In this document: in pieces, positions 42,510 to 51,406 of the stretch | How the letters are laid out: each line of letters starts with the position of its first letter | How positions within the stretch are numbered: the stretch's first letter is position 1 | Assembly (NCBI RefSeq): GCF_022842375.1 | Contig: NZ_JALHPR010000027.1 | Span: 1 to 64,000, forward strand | Direction of reading: 5' to 3' | DNA from: Elioraea sp. | GTDB lineage: Bacteria > Pseudomonadota > Alphaproteobacteria > Acetobacterales > Acetobacteraceae | Length of the DNA: 64,000 bases | Notes under the pieces: model-generated | Told to the model about the DNA's origin: nothing | What the model saw: only the letters and a program-made list of their open reading frames with translations | The model's database searches: none | Translations under genes and position numbers: made by a program

Positions 42510-44627
42510 ATGCTGCGGTCGCTCACCCTGCTCGCGCTGCTCCTCGCCCCCGCACTCGCTGCGGCGGTCGAGACGGCACCCGTGACATCGCCGCGCGCGA
42601 CCGTGACCGTCGTCTCCGGTGTCGAGGCCGTGGCGCCGGGCCAGCCCTTCCGCATCGCACTCCGCCAGCGCCTCGCCCCCGGCTGGCATACCTACTGGAC
42701 CAACCCAGGTGACGCCGGCCAGCCGCCGGAGGTGTCGTTCACCCTGCCCGAGGGTGCGGCGGCCTCCCCGCTCGCCTTCCCGACGCCTGACCGCATCCCC
42801 TACGGCCCGCTGGTGAATTTCGGCTACGAGAACGAGGTCCTGTTCCCCGTGACGGTGACGCCGCCGGCAACGCTCCGCCCCGGCGACACCTTCACGGTCG
42901 AGGCCAGCGGCGCCTGGCTCGTCTGCGAGAAGATCTGCATTCCCGAGGAAGGCGTGTTCCGCCTCGACCTGCCGGTCGCTGACGTCGCCCGTCCTGCCGC
43001 GGCGACGGTGGAGATGATGCGGGCAGCCGAGGCTGCGTTGCCGCGACCCTCGCCGTTCCAGGTGTCGCTGGGCTTCGATGGCGCGCGCGGGGCGATCGCG
43101 GTCGCGGGCGATGCGTTCGTGCCCGGAGCCGTGCGCGAGGCCTTCTTCTTCCCCGCCGACTGGGGCGTTCTCGACCATGCCGCGCCGCAGGCGATGGCGG
43201 TGCGCGGCGGTGTGCTCACCCTTGCCCTGGCCCGCGGGCATGCAGCGGTGCCCGCCTCGGTCGAGGGGCTGGTCGCGATCACCGATGCGGCGGGCGTGCG
43301 CAGCGCCTACCTCGTCGCTGCGGCCCCCGGGGCCGTGCCGAGCATGCCGGCGGTCCCGGTAGCACCTGCGCTGCCGCTTTGGCAGGCGATCCTGTTCGCC
43401 GTGCTGGGCGGGCTGATCCTGAACCTGATGCCCTGCGTCTTCCCGATCCTGGCGATGAAGGCGATGGCGATCGCCCGCCTCTCGGGGGCGGAGAAGGGCG
43501 AGGTGCGCGGCCATGCCGCTGCCTACACGGCCGGCGTCGTGCTGTCGTTCCTGGCCCTCGGCGGCGGCCTCGTCGCGCTTAAGGGTGCAGGCCTTGCGGT
43601 CGGCTGGGGGTTCCAGTTCACCTCGCCCGTGTTCGTCGCGGCGCTTGCGTGGCTGATGCTCGCGGTCGGCCTCAACCTCTCGGGCGTCTACGCCGTCGGC
43701 GGTCCGATCGGGATCGGCCATGGGGCGGCCTCGCAGGGCGGCAAGGCCGGGGCGTTCTTCACCGGCACGCTTGCCGTGCTGGTCGCCACGCCCTGCACCG
43801 CGCCGTTCATGGCAGCGGCGATCGGCGCTGCCTTCGCGATGCCGGCCGCCGCCACGCTTGCGGTGTTCGCCGCCCTCGGCGTCGGCATGGCGCTGCCCTA
43901 CACGCTGCTCGGCATCGCCCCCGGGCTGGCGCGCCACCTGCCACGCCCCGGCGCGTGGATGCAGCGGCTGCGCCAGGGGCTTGCCTTCCCGATGTATGCG
44001 GCTGGCGTCTGGCTCGTCTGGGTGCTGGCGCAGCAGGGCGGGGCGGATGCGGTGCTGTTCGTTCTGGGCGGCGCGGTGCTGCTCGGCTTCGGCCTCTGGG
44101 CGCTCGGCCAGGCGCAGGGCGTGGCCGGGCGTGGCCGGCGCATCGGCCAGGGCCTCGCCGCTGCGGCCGTGATCGCGGCTATCGCCCTTCTGCCCAGGGT
44201 CGATGTGCCGCGGCCCGCGACGACGGTCGCATCCGTCTCCTCGCTGCCCGACGCAGAGCCCTGGTCGCCCGAGCGCGTCGCCGCACTCAGGGCGGAAGGA
44301 CGGCCGGTGTTCGTGAACATGACGGCGGCGTGGTGCATCACCTGCAAGGTGAACGAGCGCGTGGCGCTGGGGACCGATGCTGTGCAGCGTGCCTTCGCCG
44401 CACGCAACGTCGCGGTGCTGGTGGGTGACTGGACGCGCGGCGACGCGGCGATCAGCGCACTCCTGCAGCAGCACCAGCGCGATGGCGTGCCACTCTACCT
44501 GTATTACCCGGCTGGCGGCGGCGCCCCGGCCCTGCTGCCGCAGATCCTGACCGAGGGCATCGTTCTCGAGGCGATCGGCGCCTCCACCAGCCCCGTCGCG
44601 GGCGCCACACGCGGATCGTCCACCTAA
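42510..44627 (+). CDS. dsbD: Thiol:disulfide interchange protein DsbD
   Basis: Protein of 705 residues that moves electrons from cytoplasmic thioredoxin to periplasmic thiols. A signal peptide precedes an N-terminal immunoglobulin-like domain with the cysteine pair CEKIC (C139, C143). The eight-helix membrane core starts near residue 290 with LNLMPCVFPILAMKAM and contains ATPCTAPFMAAAIG. The C-terminal thioredoxin domain has WCITCK (C609, C612). It likely feeds CcmG of the ccm cluster in this window. The thioredoxin-like gene follows 24 bases later. Confidence 0.95.
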   Translation: MLRSLTLLALLLAPALAAAVETAPVTSPRATVTVVSGVEAVAPGQPFRIALRQRLAPGWHTYWTNPGDAGQPPEVSFTLPEGAAASPLAFPTPDRIPYGPLVNFGYENEVLFPVTVTPPATLRPGDTFTVEASGAWLVCEKICIPEEGVFRLDLPVADVARPAAATVEMMRAAEAALPRPSPFQVSLGFDGARGAIAVAGDAFVPGAVREAFFFPADWGVLDHAAPQAMAVRGGVLTLALARGHAAVPASVEGLVAITDAAGVRSAYLVAAAPGAVPSMPAVPVAPALPLWQAILFAVLGGLILNLMPCVFPILAMKAMAIARLSGAEKGEVRGHAAAYTAGVVLSFLALGGGLVALKGAGLAVGWGFQFTSPVFVAALAWLMLAVGLNLSGVYAVGGPIGIGHGAASQGGKAGAFFTGTLAVLVATPCTAPFMAAAIGAAFAMPAAATLAVFAALGVGMALPYTLLGIAPGLARHLPRPGAWMQRLRQGLAFPMYAAGVWLVWVLAQQGGADAVLFVLGGAVLLGFGLWALGQAQGVAGRGRRIGQGLAAAAVIAAIALLPRVDVPRPATTVASVSSLPDAEPWSPERVAALRAEGRPVFVNMTAAWCITCKVNERVALGTDAVQRAFAARNVAVLVGDWTRGDAAISALLQQHQRDGVPLYLYYPAGGGAPALLPQILTEGIVLEAIGASTSPVAGATRGSST

Positions 44628-44651
44628 CCCTTCATCCGAGGAGTGACGACC

Positions 44652-45287
44652 ATGCGCCTTCTGACACGACGCGCGACGCTGGCCGCCTGCCTCGCGCTTG
44701 CCGCAGCGCCGCGCGCAGGCTTTGCCGCCTCTGGTTCTGGCCCCGCCATCGGCGCGGCGGCCCCTGACTTCGCCCTGCCTGACCAGGACGGCACCCTCCG
44801 CCGCCTCTCCGAGTTCCGCGGCAAGACGGTCGTGCTGGAGTGGACGAACCATGACTGCCCGTTCGTGCGGAAGCACTACAACAGCGGCAACATGCAGGCG
44901 CTGCAGACGCTTGCGAAGGAGCGCGGCATCGTGTGGCTCTCGATGGCCTCCTCGCCCGAGGGCGAGCAGGGCTTCGTGACCGGCGGCCAGGCCCGCGAAC
45001 TCACGGAGAGCCGGAAAGCCAACCCGACGGCCGTCCTGCTCGACCCCCGCTCGGTCGCCTCGCGCGCCTACAACGCGACGGTGACGCCGCACATGTTCGT
45101 CATCGATGGCCAGGGCATGCTTCGCTACATGGGCGCGATCGACAGTGTCCGCTCCTCGCGCGTCGAGGACGTGGCGCGTGCCGAGCCATGGCTCCGTGAT
45201 GCGATGATCGCCGTTGCCGAGGGCCGCACCCCTGCCCAGGCCGTGACGCAGCCCTATGGGTGCGTGGTGAAGTACTACGGCGCCTGA
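44652..45287 (+). CDS. Periplasmic thioredoxin-like (redoxin/AhpC-TSA) protein
   Basis: Protein of 211 residues with a signal peptide (LAACLALAAAPRAGFAA). The thioredoxin fold follows: APDFALPDQDGTLRRLSEF, a single active-site Cys in WTNHDCPFVRKHYNSGNMQ, and the cis-Pro region ATVTPHMFVIDGQG. The one-Cys CPFV site is found in a subgroup of periplasmic redoxins; the partner cysteine may be the C-terminal PYGCVVKYY. It follows dsbD closely and is likely kept reduced by it. A hairpin terminator is just downstream. Confidence 0.9.
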   Translation: MRLLTRRATLAACLALAAAPRAGFAASGSGPAIGAAAPDFALPDQDGTLRRLSEFRGKTVVLEWTNHDCPFVRKHYNSGNMQALQTLAKERGIVWLSMASSPEGEQGFVTGGQARELTESRKANPTAVLLDPRSVASRAYNATVTPHMFVIDGQGMLRYMGAIDSVRSSRVEDVARAEPWLRDAMIAVAEGRTPAQAVTQPYGCVVKYYGA

Positions 45288-45337
45288 AACGATCTCTCCG
45301 AGGCCGGTCCCGCGAGGGGCTCAGGCTGTTTGCCTGC

Positions 45338-45368
45338 AAGGGCGGCGGGGGTAACCCTGCCGCCCTTT
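45338..45368 (+). terminator. Hairpin terminator after the dsbD operon
   Basis: A perfect nine-pair stem, AAGGGCGGC with GCCGCCCTT, extended by an inner GGG/CCC pairing, ends in a short TTT. It lies 50 bases after the stop of the thioredoxin-like gene. The T-run is weak, which is usual in GC-rich genomes. Confidence 0.6.
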
Positions 45369-45413
45369 GCCGTTGTTGCCGCCGGATCATTCCGCGCCTG
45401 CAAAACATTGCAC

Positions 45414-45442
45414 TTGCAAAACAGATATCGCGAGACTATCCT
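45414..45442 (+). promoter_or_regulatory. Sigma-70-type promoter of the lipoprotein-lysozyme pair
   Basis: A -35-like TTGCAA (45414-45419) and a -10-like TATCCT (45437-45442) are separated by 17 bases, about 50 bases before the start of the lipoprotein gene. The local AT-rich stretch stands out from the surroundings. Confidence 0.45.
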
Positions 45443-45491
45443 GCGATCGTGACGGTCAGACCGGGCCGCCCCTAGAGGGCCGAGATCCGAG

Positions 45492-46394
45492 ATGTTCGCG
45501 TTGCCAAAGTCCCTGTCGCCTCTCCGCTGCGCGCTCTGGTTCCTGCTCGCACTTGCGGCATGCGGCCCCTCCATCCCGCGGGAGCAGGTGAGCCGTGCCA
45601 ACGCCGCGTACGATGCGGTCGCGGAACGGAGCGATGCGATGCTCGCCACCCTCTCGGTGGCGGAACGCCGGACCTACATGCGCACGCTTGTCGCCACCGG
45701 TGCGGCGCGCGAGGGCGATATCGTGGTGCCCACGGTGTTCGACCCGACGAACGCCGCCTATTTCTCCTCCGTCGGCGATCCGGTCCTCACCGCCTCGCTG
45801 CGCCGCGGCATGGGGCTCGTCGGTGACTACTTCAAGCTTCTCGTCATCCTGGCCGAGGGCAGGAACGTCGATGAGGCGAAGGGACAGATCAACACGCTCT
45901 CGGCCTCCGTCGCCGGGCTGATCACGGTGGCCACGGGCGGCGCGGCCCTGCCGCTCGCCGCTCTCGCCAGGCAGCTCGGGCCCCTGCTCGACCGGTGGGG
46001 CCAGGCACAGAACGCCGAGGAGCTGCGCCGCCTCGTGCTCGAAGGCGAGCCGATCGTGCGCGAGCAGATCAAGGTGATGCAGGCGGCATCCACCACCGTC
46101 TACGAAACCTTGACGCGCGAGCCGATGCGTGCGGCGCGCACGACGCTTGCCGACAACGATGCCGCGCGGCGTGGTGCGTTCGTCCAGATGGCCGAGGCGC
46201 AGGTGCTGGTGGCCGACTATGTCGTGCTGCTCGACAAGCTCGCCGACACGCTGACGGCGCTCGCTGCCGCGGTGCGCAGCCCAGGCTCGCCGCCCGCACT
46301 CGCCTCGCTCTCGGCGTCTGCCGACAGCGCCCTGATCCAGGCCCGCGCCGCCGCGGGCGCCATCGCGATCCTCAAGGCGGGGAGGGCACCATGA
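45492..46394 (+). CDS. Putative lipoprotein of unknown function
   Basis: Protein of 300 residues with a signal peptide ending in the lipobox LAAC (about residues 21-24), so it is probably anchored to a membrane by a lipid. The rest is helical and Ala-rich, with a Gly-rich hydrophobic stretch VAGLITVATGGAALPLAAL (about 137-155) and long heptad-like helices to the end. I do not recognise a family. Its stop overlaps the ATG of the lysozyme-like gene, so the two are coupled and probably act together at the envelope. Confidence 0.75.
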   Translation: MFALPKSLSPLRCALWFLLALAACGPSIPREQVSRANAAYDAVAERSDAMLATLSVAERRTYMRTLVATGAAREGDIVVPTVFDPTNAAYFSSVGDPVLTASLRRGMGLVGDYFKLLVILAEGRNVDEAKGQINTLSASVAGLITVATGGAALPLAALARQLGPLLDRWGQAQNAEELRRLVLEGEPIVREQIKVMQAASTTVYETLTREPMRAARTTLADNDAARRGAFVQMAEAQVLVADYVVLLDKLADTLTALAAAVRSPGSPPALASLSASADSALIQARAAAGAIAILKAGRAP

Positions 46395-47425
46395 GCGGAG
46401 AGGATGCACGCAGGACCCTGAACGCGATGAGCGAGGCCCTCGTCGCGCAGCGGAAGGCAGCTACCGACCCCGCGGTCCGTCAGGAGCTCGCCCAGCAGAT
46501 CGTGGCGATCGAGGACCAGCTCGACGCGCTCGCGGTGCTGAACGCGCAAGCGACGGCGCAGGCGATCAGTGCCGCGAGCATGCGGCTCGAGGCGCTGCTG
46601 GCCACCGCGCGGGTGAACCCGTTCGATCCGCTGATCCAGAAGGCGTTCAAGGGCGCGGCCGACAGGGTGGTGCAGCGAGCGGATGCGGCGAGCAAGGCAT
46701 TTGCCGTGGAGGAGTTCGAGGCAGTGGAGCCGGAAGCCGCGCCCGCCCCCGCACTGCCCGAGGCAACGCCTGCTCCCGCCGCGCCCGCCCCTGCTGCGCC
46801 ACCGCAAGCCGCGGCGCCGCCGGTTCCTGGCGATGACGGGCTGCCGCCCATCGCCAGGGGCAACACGCTCGCGCAGTTGGCGGAGGACTACACGCTCTGC
46901 TGGGCAGCGTGCCGCATCCGCCCGGAAAAGCGGGCGGATGTGGAGAAGGCAGCCGACAGCATGCTCCGGGGCCGCAAGCGCTACGAGGTGGTGAGCGCGC
47001 GGAGCGGTACCGTGCCGTGGCAGGTGATCGGCATCATGCACGGGCTCGAATGCGGCTACAGCTTCTTCAAGCACCTGCACAACGGTGACAGCCTCGCCGG
47101 CCCGACGACGCGCGTGCCGCCCGGCCGCCCGCCGGGCTGGAACGGCACGGGAAGCTGGGAGGACAGCGCCGTCGATGCCGTGCGGTTGAAGTTCAAGGGC
47201 ATCACCGCGTGGTCGTTGCCTCAGACGCTCCTCGCCCTCGAGAGCTTCAATGGCTTCGGTTATCGCCCGAGGGGGGTGCGCTCGCCGTATCTCTGGAGCT
47301 TCTCGAACCTCTACACCAAGGGCCGGTTCGTGGCCGACCATGTGTATGACCCTGAGAGCGTGTCGAAGCAGGTCGGCTCCGCGCTGGTGCTCAAGGTGCT
47401 CGAGGAAAGGGGACTCTGGCCCTAG
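46391..47425 (+). CDS. Putative peptidoglycan hydrolase (lysozyme-like domain) with coiled N-terminus
   Basis: Protein of 344 residues in three parts. Residues 1-110 are helical and charged; about 112-152 form an Ala/Pro linker. The C-terminal domain (about 155-344) contains VPWQVIGIMHGLECGYSFFK, then LHNGDSLAGPTTRVPPGRPP, a W-E-x-S-A-x-D-A element and SPYLWSFSNLYTKGRFVADH. This set resembles a muramidase-like family seen in many bacteria, with E220 the likely catalytic Glu. No signal peptide is present, so export, if any, must rely on another route or on the coupled lipoprotein gene. The hydrolase call is inference from motifs. Confidence 0.7.
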   Translation: MSGEDARRTLNAMSEALVAQRKAATDPAVRQELAQQIVAIEDQLDALAVLNAQATAQAISAASMRLEALLATARVNPFDPLIQKAFKGAADRVVQRADAASKAFAVEEFEAVEPEAAPAPALPEATPAPAAPAPAAPPQAAAPPVPGDDGLPPIARGNTLAQLAEDYTLCWAACRIRPEKRADVEKAADSMLRGRKRYEVVSARSGTVPWQVIGIMHGLECGYSFFKHLHNGDSLAGPTTRVPPGRPPGWNGTGSWEDSAVDAVRLKFKGITAWSLPQTLLALESFNGFGYRPRGVRSPYLWSFSNLYTKGRFVADHVYDPESVSKQVGSALVLKVLEERGLWP

Positions 47426-47473
47426 CGCTGTGCGCGTAGCGCTCTGGTCCTGGCGCTTTGGCCGTAGCCCGGC

Positions 47474-48310
47474 TCAGATCATCGCCAGCGGCCGCTTCCG
47501 CTGGGGCGGCGGGAAGGCAGCGTCGATCGCGGCGAGGTCCTCCGCGGTCAGGGTGAGCGACGCTGCCGCCGCGTTCTCGCGCACATGCGCGGGCGTCGAG
47601 GCCTTGGGGATGGCGATCAGACCAGGGTGCCGCATCGCCCAGGCGATCGCGACCTGGGCTGGCGCCGCCCCGTGCCGCTCCGCCACGCTTCGCAGGGCGG
47701 CGCTGCGCAGGAGCCGCCCGCCCTGGCCGATCGGCGAATAGGCCATCACCGGCATCTTCCGCGCGGCACACCAGGGCAGCAGGTCGAACTCGATGCCCCG
47801 CGCCTCGGGGTTGTAGAGCACCTGGTTGGTGGCGCAGCCGCGCCCGGCCTTGAAGCCTGTGAGCTCCTCCATGTCCTCGGTGTCGAGGTTGGACACGCCC
47901 CAGCGGAGGATCTTGCCGGCATCGACCAGGTCCTCGAACCCCGCCACCGTCTCCTCGAGCGGCACGCCGCCGCGCCAGTGCAGGAGGTAGAGGTCGATCC
48001 TGTCGGTGCGCAAACGGCCGAGCGAGCGTTCGGCGGCGGCAGCGACCCCGCGGCGAGAGGCGTTGTGGGGGTAGACCTTCGAGACGAGGAACACGGTGTC
48101 GCGCTGGCCGTCGATCGCGTCGGCCACGACCTCCTCGGCGCCGCCCTCGGCGTACATCTCGGCCGTGTCGATCAGGGTGAGGCCGAGCGAGATGCCGAGC
48201 CGGAGCGCATCGGCCTCGGCGCGGCGGGCCTGCCGTTCCTCGCCCATCTTCCACGTGCCCTGGCCAAGGGCAGGCACCACCGTTCCATCAGGCAGGCTGA
48301 CCCTGTGCAT
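47474..48310 (-). CDS. Aldo/keto reductase
   Basis: NADPH-dependent oxidoreductase of 278 residues with the (beta/alpha)8 barrel signatures: GTWKMG, the catalytic Asp and Tyr in LIDTAEMYAEGGAEE, Lys in FLVSKVYPHNAS, His in LYLLHWRGG, and the cofactor loop IPKAST. Such enzymes reduce aldehydes such as methylglyoxal or 2,5-diketogluconate. The ATG at 48310 has a GGAGG ribosome site. The convergent neighbour is the lysozyme-like gene; the divergent one is the IalB-like gene. Confidence 0.93.
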   Translation of the reverse strand: MHRVSLPDGTVVPALGQGTWKMGEERQARRAEADALRLGISLGLTLIDTAEMYAEGGAEEVVADAIDGQRDTVFLVSKVYPHNASRRGVAAAAERSLGRLRTDRIDLYLLHWRGGVPLEETVAGFEDLVDAGKILRWGVSNLDTEDMEELTGFKAGRGCATNQVLYNPEARGIEFDLLPWCAARKMPVMAYSPIGQGGRLLRSAALRSVAERHGAAPAQVAIAWAMRHPGLIAIPKASTPAHVRENAAAASLTLTAEDLAAIDAAFPPPQRKRPLAMI

Positions 48311-48376
48311 GCCATCCTCCGTCCGATCGCCTATATGGTGCGCGTAAGTCTCGCCTCGCGGGAAGGGTGGAGTGCC

Positions 48377-49048
48377 ATGCGCGTGAACATTGTGCTCGGG
48401 GTCCTGGTGTCGGTGATGCTCGCAGGGGCCGGTGCCGCCCCTGGCCCCGCCTTCGGCCAGGCGAGGGTGGTCACCCCCGCGGTGAGCGAGGATCAGGTCG
48501 GCACCTGGGTGCTCACCTGCAAGGCGGACCCGATGACCGACCGCGGCGAGTGCGGTCTGCGCCACCGCCTCTGGCTTGAGATGCCCGACCTGCAGCGCGC
48601 CGGGGCGATCGGCGTCGCGCTCGAGGTCGTGCTGCGCGATGGCGCCGCGCTGCCGGCCGTCACCGCCCGCGGCCTCTCCCTGTCGGACCCACAGCGCGGC
48701 GCGCTCGCCGTCGGCGGTGCCGCCGAGATCCGCTTCGACGGCGAACCCTCCATGCTGCTCTCCTGCGTCCTCGACGGGCGCGATGCCGTATGCCTGCCGG
48801 GGAGTGAGGACGCCGGCCGCGCTGCCGCCGCACTGGTCGAGGCGCGGCGTGTGCTCGTTCGGCTGAAGGCGCCGGCGCGCGCCGTGACGGGCGGGGCACC
48901 GGACGACGTGCTCGCGCTTGACCTGTCAGAGACCGGCCGCGCCGTGGCACTGCTGCGCGAGCGTGCCGCCGGCCAGCCGCCGCGCCAGCCGCAGGGGACC
49001 TCGCCGTCGAGCTTTCTTGAGCAGCTGGAGCGGATGCTTCGCCGCTGA
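48377..49048 (+). CDS. Secreted protein resembling invasion associated locus B (IalB)
   Basis: Protein of 223 residues with a signal peptide (NIVLGVLVSVMLAGAGAAPGPAFGQA). The core VGTWVLTCKADPMTDRGECGLRHRLWL resembles the IalB pattern G-x-W-x-x-x-C with a second Cys soon after; two more cysteines (LLSCVLDGRDAVC) pair later. The C-terminal region is Arg/Gln-rich. IalB family proteins are periplasmic in alphaproteobacteria; their function is largely unknown. The stop overlaps the photolyase ATG by one base. Confidence 0.7.
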   Translation: MRVNIVLGVLVSVMLAGAGAAPGPAFGQARVVTPAVSEDQVGTWVLTCKADPMTDRGECGLRHRLWLEMPDLQRAGAIGVALEVVLRDGAALPAVTARGLSLSDPQRGALAVGGAAEIRFDGEPSMLLSCVLDGRDAVCLPGSEDAGRAAAALVEARRVLVRLKAPARAVTGGAPDDVLALDLSETGRAVALLRERAAGQPPRQPQGTSPSSFLEQLERMLRR

Positions 49049-50538
49049 TGGCTGCGCCGCTCTCCATCGTCTGGTTCAAGCGCGACCTCAGGCAATCCGA
49101 CCACGCCGCGCTTGCGGACGCCGCCGCCGCCGGGCCGGTCCTGCCACTCTGGATCGTCGAGCCGTCAGCCTGGTCGGCACCGGAGGCCTCGGCGCGGCAG
49201 TTCCTGTTCCAGGCCGAGTGTGCGGCCGATCTTTCGGCGTCGCTTGCAGCACGCGGCCAGCCTCTCGTCGTGCGTGTCGGCGAGGCGGTGGAGGTGCTGC
49301 GATCGATCGCCGATGCGCACCCGGTCGCTGCCATCCACGCGCACCAGGAGAGCACGGGCGAGCGTGACTTCTCTCGTGACCGCGCCGTGCGCGCCTGGGC
49401 TCGCGCGGTGGGAATTGCCGTGCACGAGCCACGGCAGAACGGCGCGATCCGTGCGCTCGCCAGCCGTGACGGCTGGGCCGCGCGGTGGGAGCGGTTCACG
49501 CGTGCTGCCCTGGTAACGCCGCCTGCGACACTGACAGCTCTTGCGATCGATCCCGGAACGATCCCGGCACCCGTCGCACTCGGCCTCGCGCCCGATCATT
49601 GTCCGGGCCGGCAGCGCGGCGGCAGGCCGGCGGCTGACGTGCTGCTCCGAAGCTTCCTCACGCAGAGGGCGCTTCCCTATCGCCGTGCGATGTCCTCCCC
49701 CCTCGATGGGTGGAAGGCATGCTCACGCCTCTCACCCCATCTCGCGTGGGGAACGATCTCGGTGCGCGAGGCGGCGCAGGCCGCGCGCACGGCACGTGCT
49801 GGCGCGACGGGCCCGTTACGCGAGGGGATCGACAGCTTCCTGACACGGCTTGCCTGGCATTGCCACTTCATCCAGAAGATCGAGACCGATGCCGCGCTCG
49901 AGCGGCGCGCGCTGCACCCGGCCTATACTGGGCTGGAGGGCGCCGGCCCTGGCGATGCGGCGTTCGAGGCCTGGGCTGCCGGGCGCACCGGCTGGCCCTT
50001 CCTCGATGCCTGCATGCGCTGCCTCACCGAGACGGGCTGGCTCAACTTCCGCGCCCGCGCGATGCTCGTCTCGGCGGCCGCGATGCATCTCGGGCTTGAC
50101 TGGCGCGGGGTCGGCCTGCATCTCGCGCGGCTGTTCACCGACTACGAGCCTGGCATCCACTGGAGCCAGGTGCAGATGCAATCCGGCGTGACGGGGGTGA
50201 ACACGATCCGCATGTACAACCCCATCAAGCAGGGGCTCGACCAGGACCCGGACGGGGTGTTCGTTCGCCGCTGGATTCCCGAGCTCCGCTCCATCACGGG
50301 GGCTGGCGTTCACACGCCCTGGGCGCATGGCGGTGCCACAGGCTACCCACCGCCGATCGGCGACCATGAGGCGCTGGCGCGCGAGGCCCGCAGCCGCCTC
50401 TGGGGCGTTCGCCGCGGCCCTGCCTATCACCAGGCAGCCGATGCGATCCAGAAACGGCACGGCAGCCGCCGCAGCGGGCTGAAGCAGGTCCGCCAGCACA
50501 CGCGGCCGGCCCAGCCAACGCTTCCGCTCACGGAATGA
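49048..50538 (+). CDS. Cryptochrome/photolyase family protein
   Basis: FAD-dependent photolyase-like protein of 496 residues. The N-terminal Rossmann antenna domain opens IVWFKRDLRQSDHAAL. The FAD-binding helical domain has AWGTISVREA, SFLTRLAWHCHFIQKIE, TGWLNFRARAMLVS and NTIRMYNPIKQG. The WLNFRAR and NPxKQ segments are typical of the FAD site. Whether it repairs CPD or (6-4) photoproducts, or acts as a light sensor, is not clear from motifs. It begins at the last base of the IalB-like gene and its stop overlaps the DUF3253 start. Confidence 0.9.
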   Translation: MAAPLSIVWFKRDLRQSDHAALADAAAAGPVLPLWIVEPSAWSAPEASARQFLFQAECAADLSASLAARGQPLVVRVGEAVEVLRSIADAHPVAAIHAHQESTGERDFSRDRAVRAWARAVGIAVHEPRQNGAIRALASRDGWAARWERFTRAALVTPPATLTALAIDPGTIPAPVALGLAPDHCPGRQRGGRPAADVLLRSFLTQRALPYRRAMSSPLDGWKACSRLSPHLAWGTISVREAAQAARTARAGATGPLREGIDSFLTRLAWHCHFIQKIETDAALERRALHPAYTGLEGAGPGDAAFEAWAAGRTGWPFLDACMRCLTETGWLNFRARAMLVSAAAMHLGLDWRGVGLHLARLFTDYEPGIHWSQVQMQSGVTGVNTIRMYNPIKQGLDQDPDGVFVRRWIPELRSITGAGVHTPWAHGGATGYPPPIGDHEALAREARSRLWGVRRGPAYHQAADAIQKRHGSRRSGLKQVRQHTRPAQPTLPLTE

Positions 50539-50801
50539 GTACCGATCGCGCGACGCTTGCCGACACCATCCTCCGCCTGTGTGCGGAGCGTGGGGCGGAG
50601 AAGAGCATCTGCCCCTCCGAGGTCGCGCGCGCGCTCGCGGGCAATGACGAGAAAATCTGGCGGCTTCTCATGCACCCGATCCGCGAGGCAGCGATGGCGC
50701 TCGCACGCGAGGGGCGCATCGCGGTCCTGCGGAAGGGCAAGCCCGTGCCGGTGGATGACCCGGTGCGCGGCGTCATCCGCCTCGCCCTGCCGCGCGGCTG
50801 A
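50535..50801 (+). CDS. DUF3253 domain-containing protein
   Basis: Small protein of 88 residues. The sequence IWRLLMHPIREAAMALAREGRI with a preceding SICPSEVARAL and a basic KGKPV are the conserved core of DUF3253, a winged-helix-like domain often found next to photolyase genes. Its start overlaps the photolyase stop (ATGA). It may bind DNA; no further function is known. Confidence 0.88.
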   Translation: MSTDRATLADTILRLCAERGAEKSICPSEVARALAGNDEKIWRLLMHPIREAAMALAREGRIAVLRKGKPVPVDDPVRGVIRLALPRG

Positions 50802-50831
50802 GTGATCACGTTCCAATAAAGCAACCATGTG

Positions 50832-50853
50832 GCGTGTGACATCCGTCACACGC
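50832..50853 (+). promoter_or_regulatory. CRP/FNR-family type palindrome (TGTGA-N6-TCACA)
   Basis: Nine-base arms GCGTGTGAC and GTCACACGC flank a four-base centre (50832-50853). The core TGTGA-CATCCG-TCACA is the exact E. coli CRP consensus. It lies 64 bases (centre to ATG) upstream of the first of two tandem secreted proteins, which fits a class II-like position with a start near 50884. Confidence 0.6.
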
Positions 50854-50906
50854 TTGCAGGCACAGCGGGCCGTAGCCTTTCCCTGTATTAGGACGGGGGA
50901 CGAACG

Positions 50907-51404
50907 ATGCGCCGCGGCGCCGCGATGATCCTTTTAGCACTCGGCATTGGAAATGCGACGGCGGCGGAGCCTGCCGTCGTGCGCATGACCGGGGAGTTCG
51001 ACTACGCGTTGCGCAACCGGATCGAGGATCGCGACGGGTTCTGGTTCGCAACCTACGAGATCAAGGGCCACGCCTTCCCCAATGACCGTTCGCTGCCCAC
51101 GTTCACGCTCAGCTGCCTCGGCGCCGCCTGGGGTGCGGGAAGTGTCCTCGGCGGCGAGGAGGCGATGTGCCGCTTCGCCAATGGGCAGGCCGCGGCGCTC
51201 TTCGCCCGTGTCGTCTCCGCCGCGGGAACGGCAGGCGAGACGCAGCTTGGCTTCCAGCTCAGCGCCGGCCGCGGCCTGTTCGCCGGCTATGGCGGGACCG
51301 GCAGTGCCCTTCGCGCGATGGATTTCAGCGGCGAACGACCGACGGGCAAGGGCAGCATGGCGGTGCGCCTGGTGCTGGCCCCCTCGGTCGCGGAGGGAGA
51401 GTAG
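50907..51404 (+). CDS. Secreted protein of unknown function, first of a tandem pair
   Basis: Protein of 165 residues with a signal peptide (AAMILLALGIGNATAAEP). The mature part has two cysteines, SCLGAAWG and MCRFANG, that could form a disulfide, and a beta-rich pattern ending in FSGERPTGKGSMAVRLVL. A good GGGGGA ribosome site precedes the ATG. It has the same length and layout as the next gene, so the two may be old duplicates. No family recognised. Confidence 0.75.
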   Translation: MRRGAAMILLALGIGNATAAEPAVVRMTGEFDYALRNRIEDRDGFWFATYEIKGHAFPNDRSLPTFTLSCLGAAWGAGSVLGGEEAMCRFANGQAAALFARVVSAAGTAGETQLGFQLSAGRGLFAGYGGTGSALRAMDFSGERPTGKGSMAVRLVLAPSVAEGE

Positions 51405-51406
51405 CC

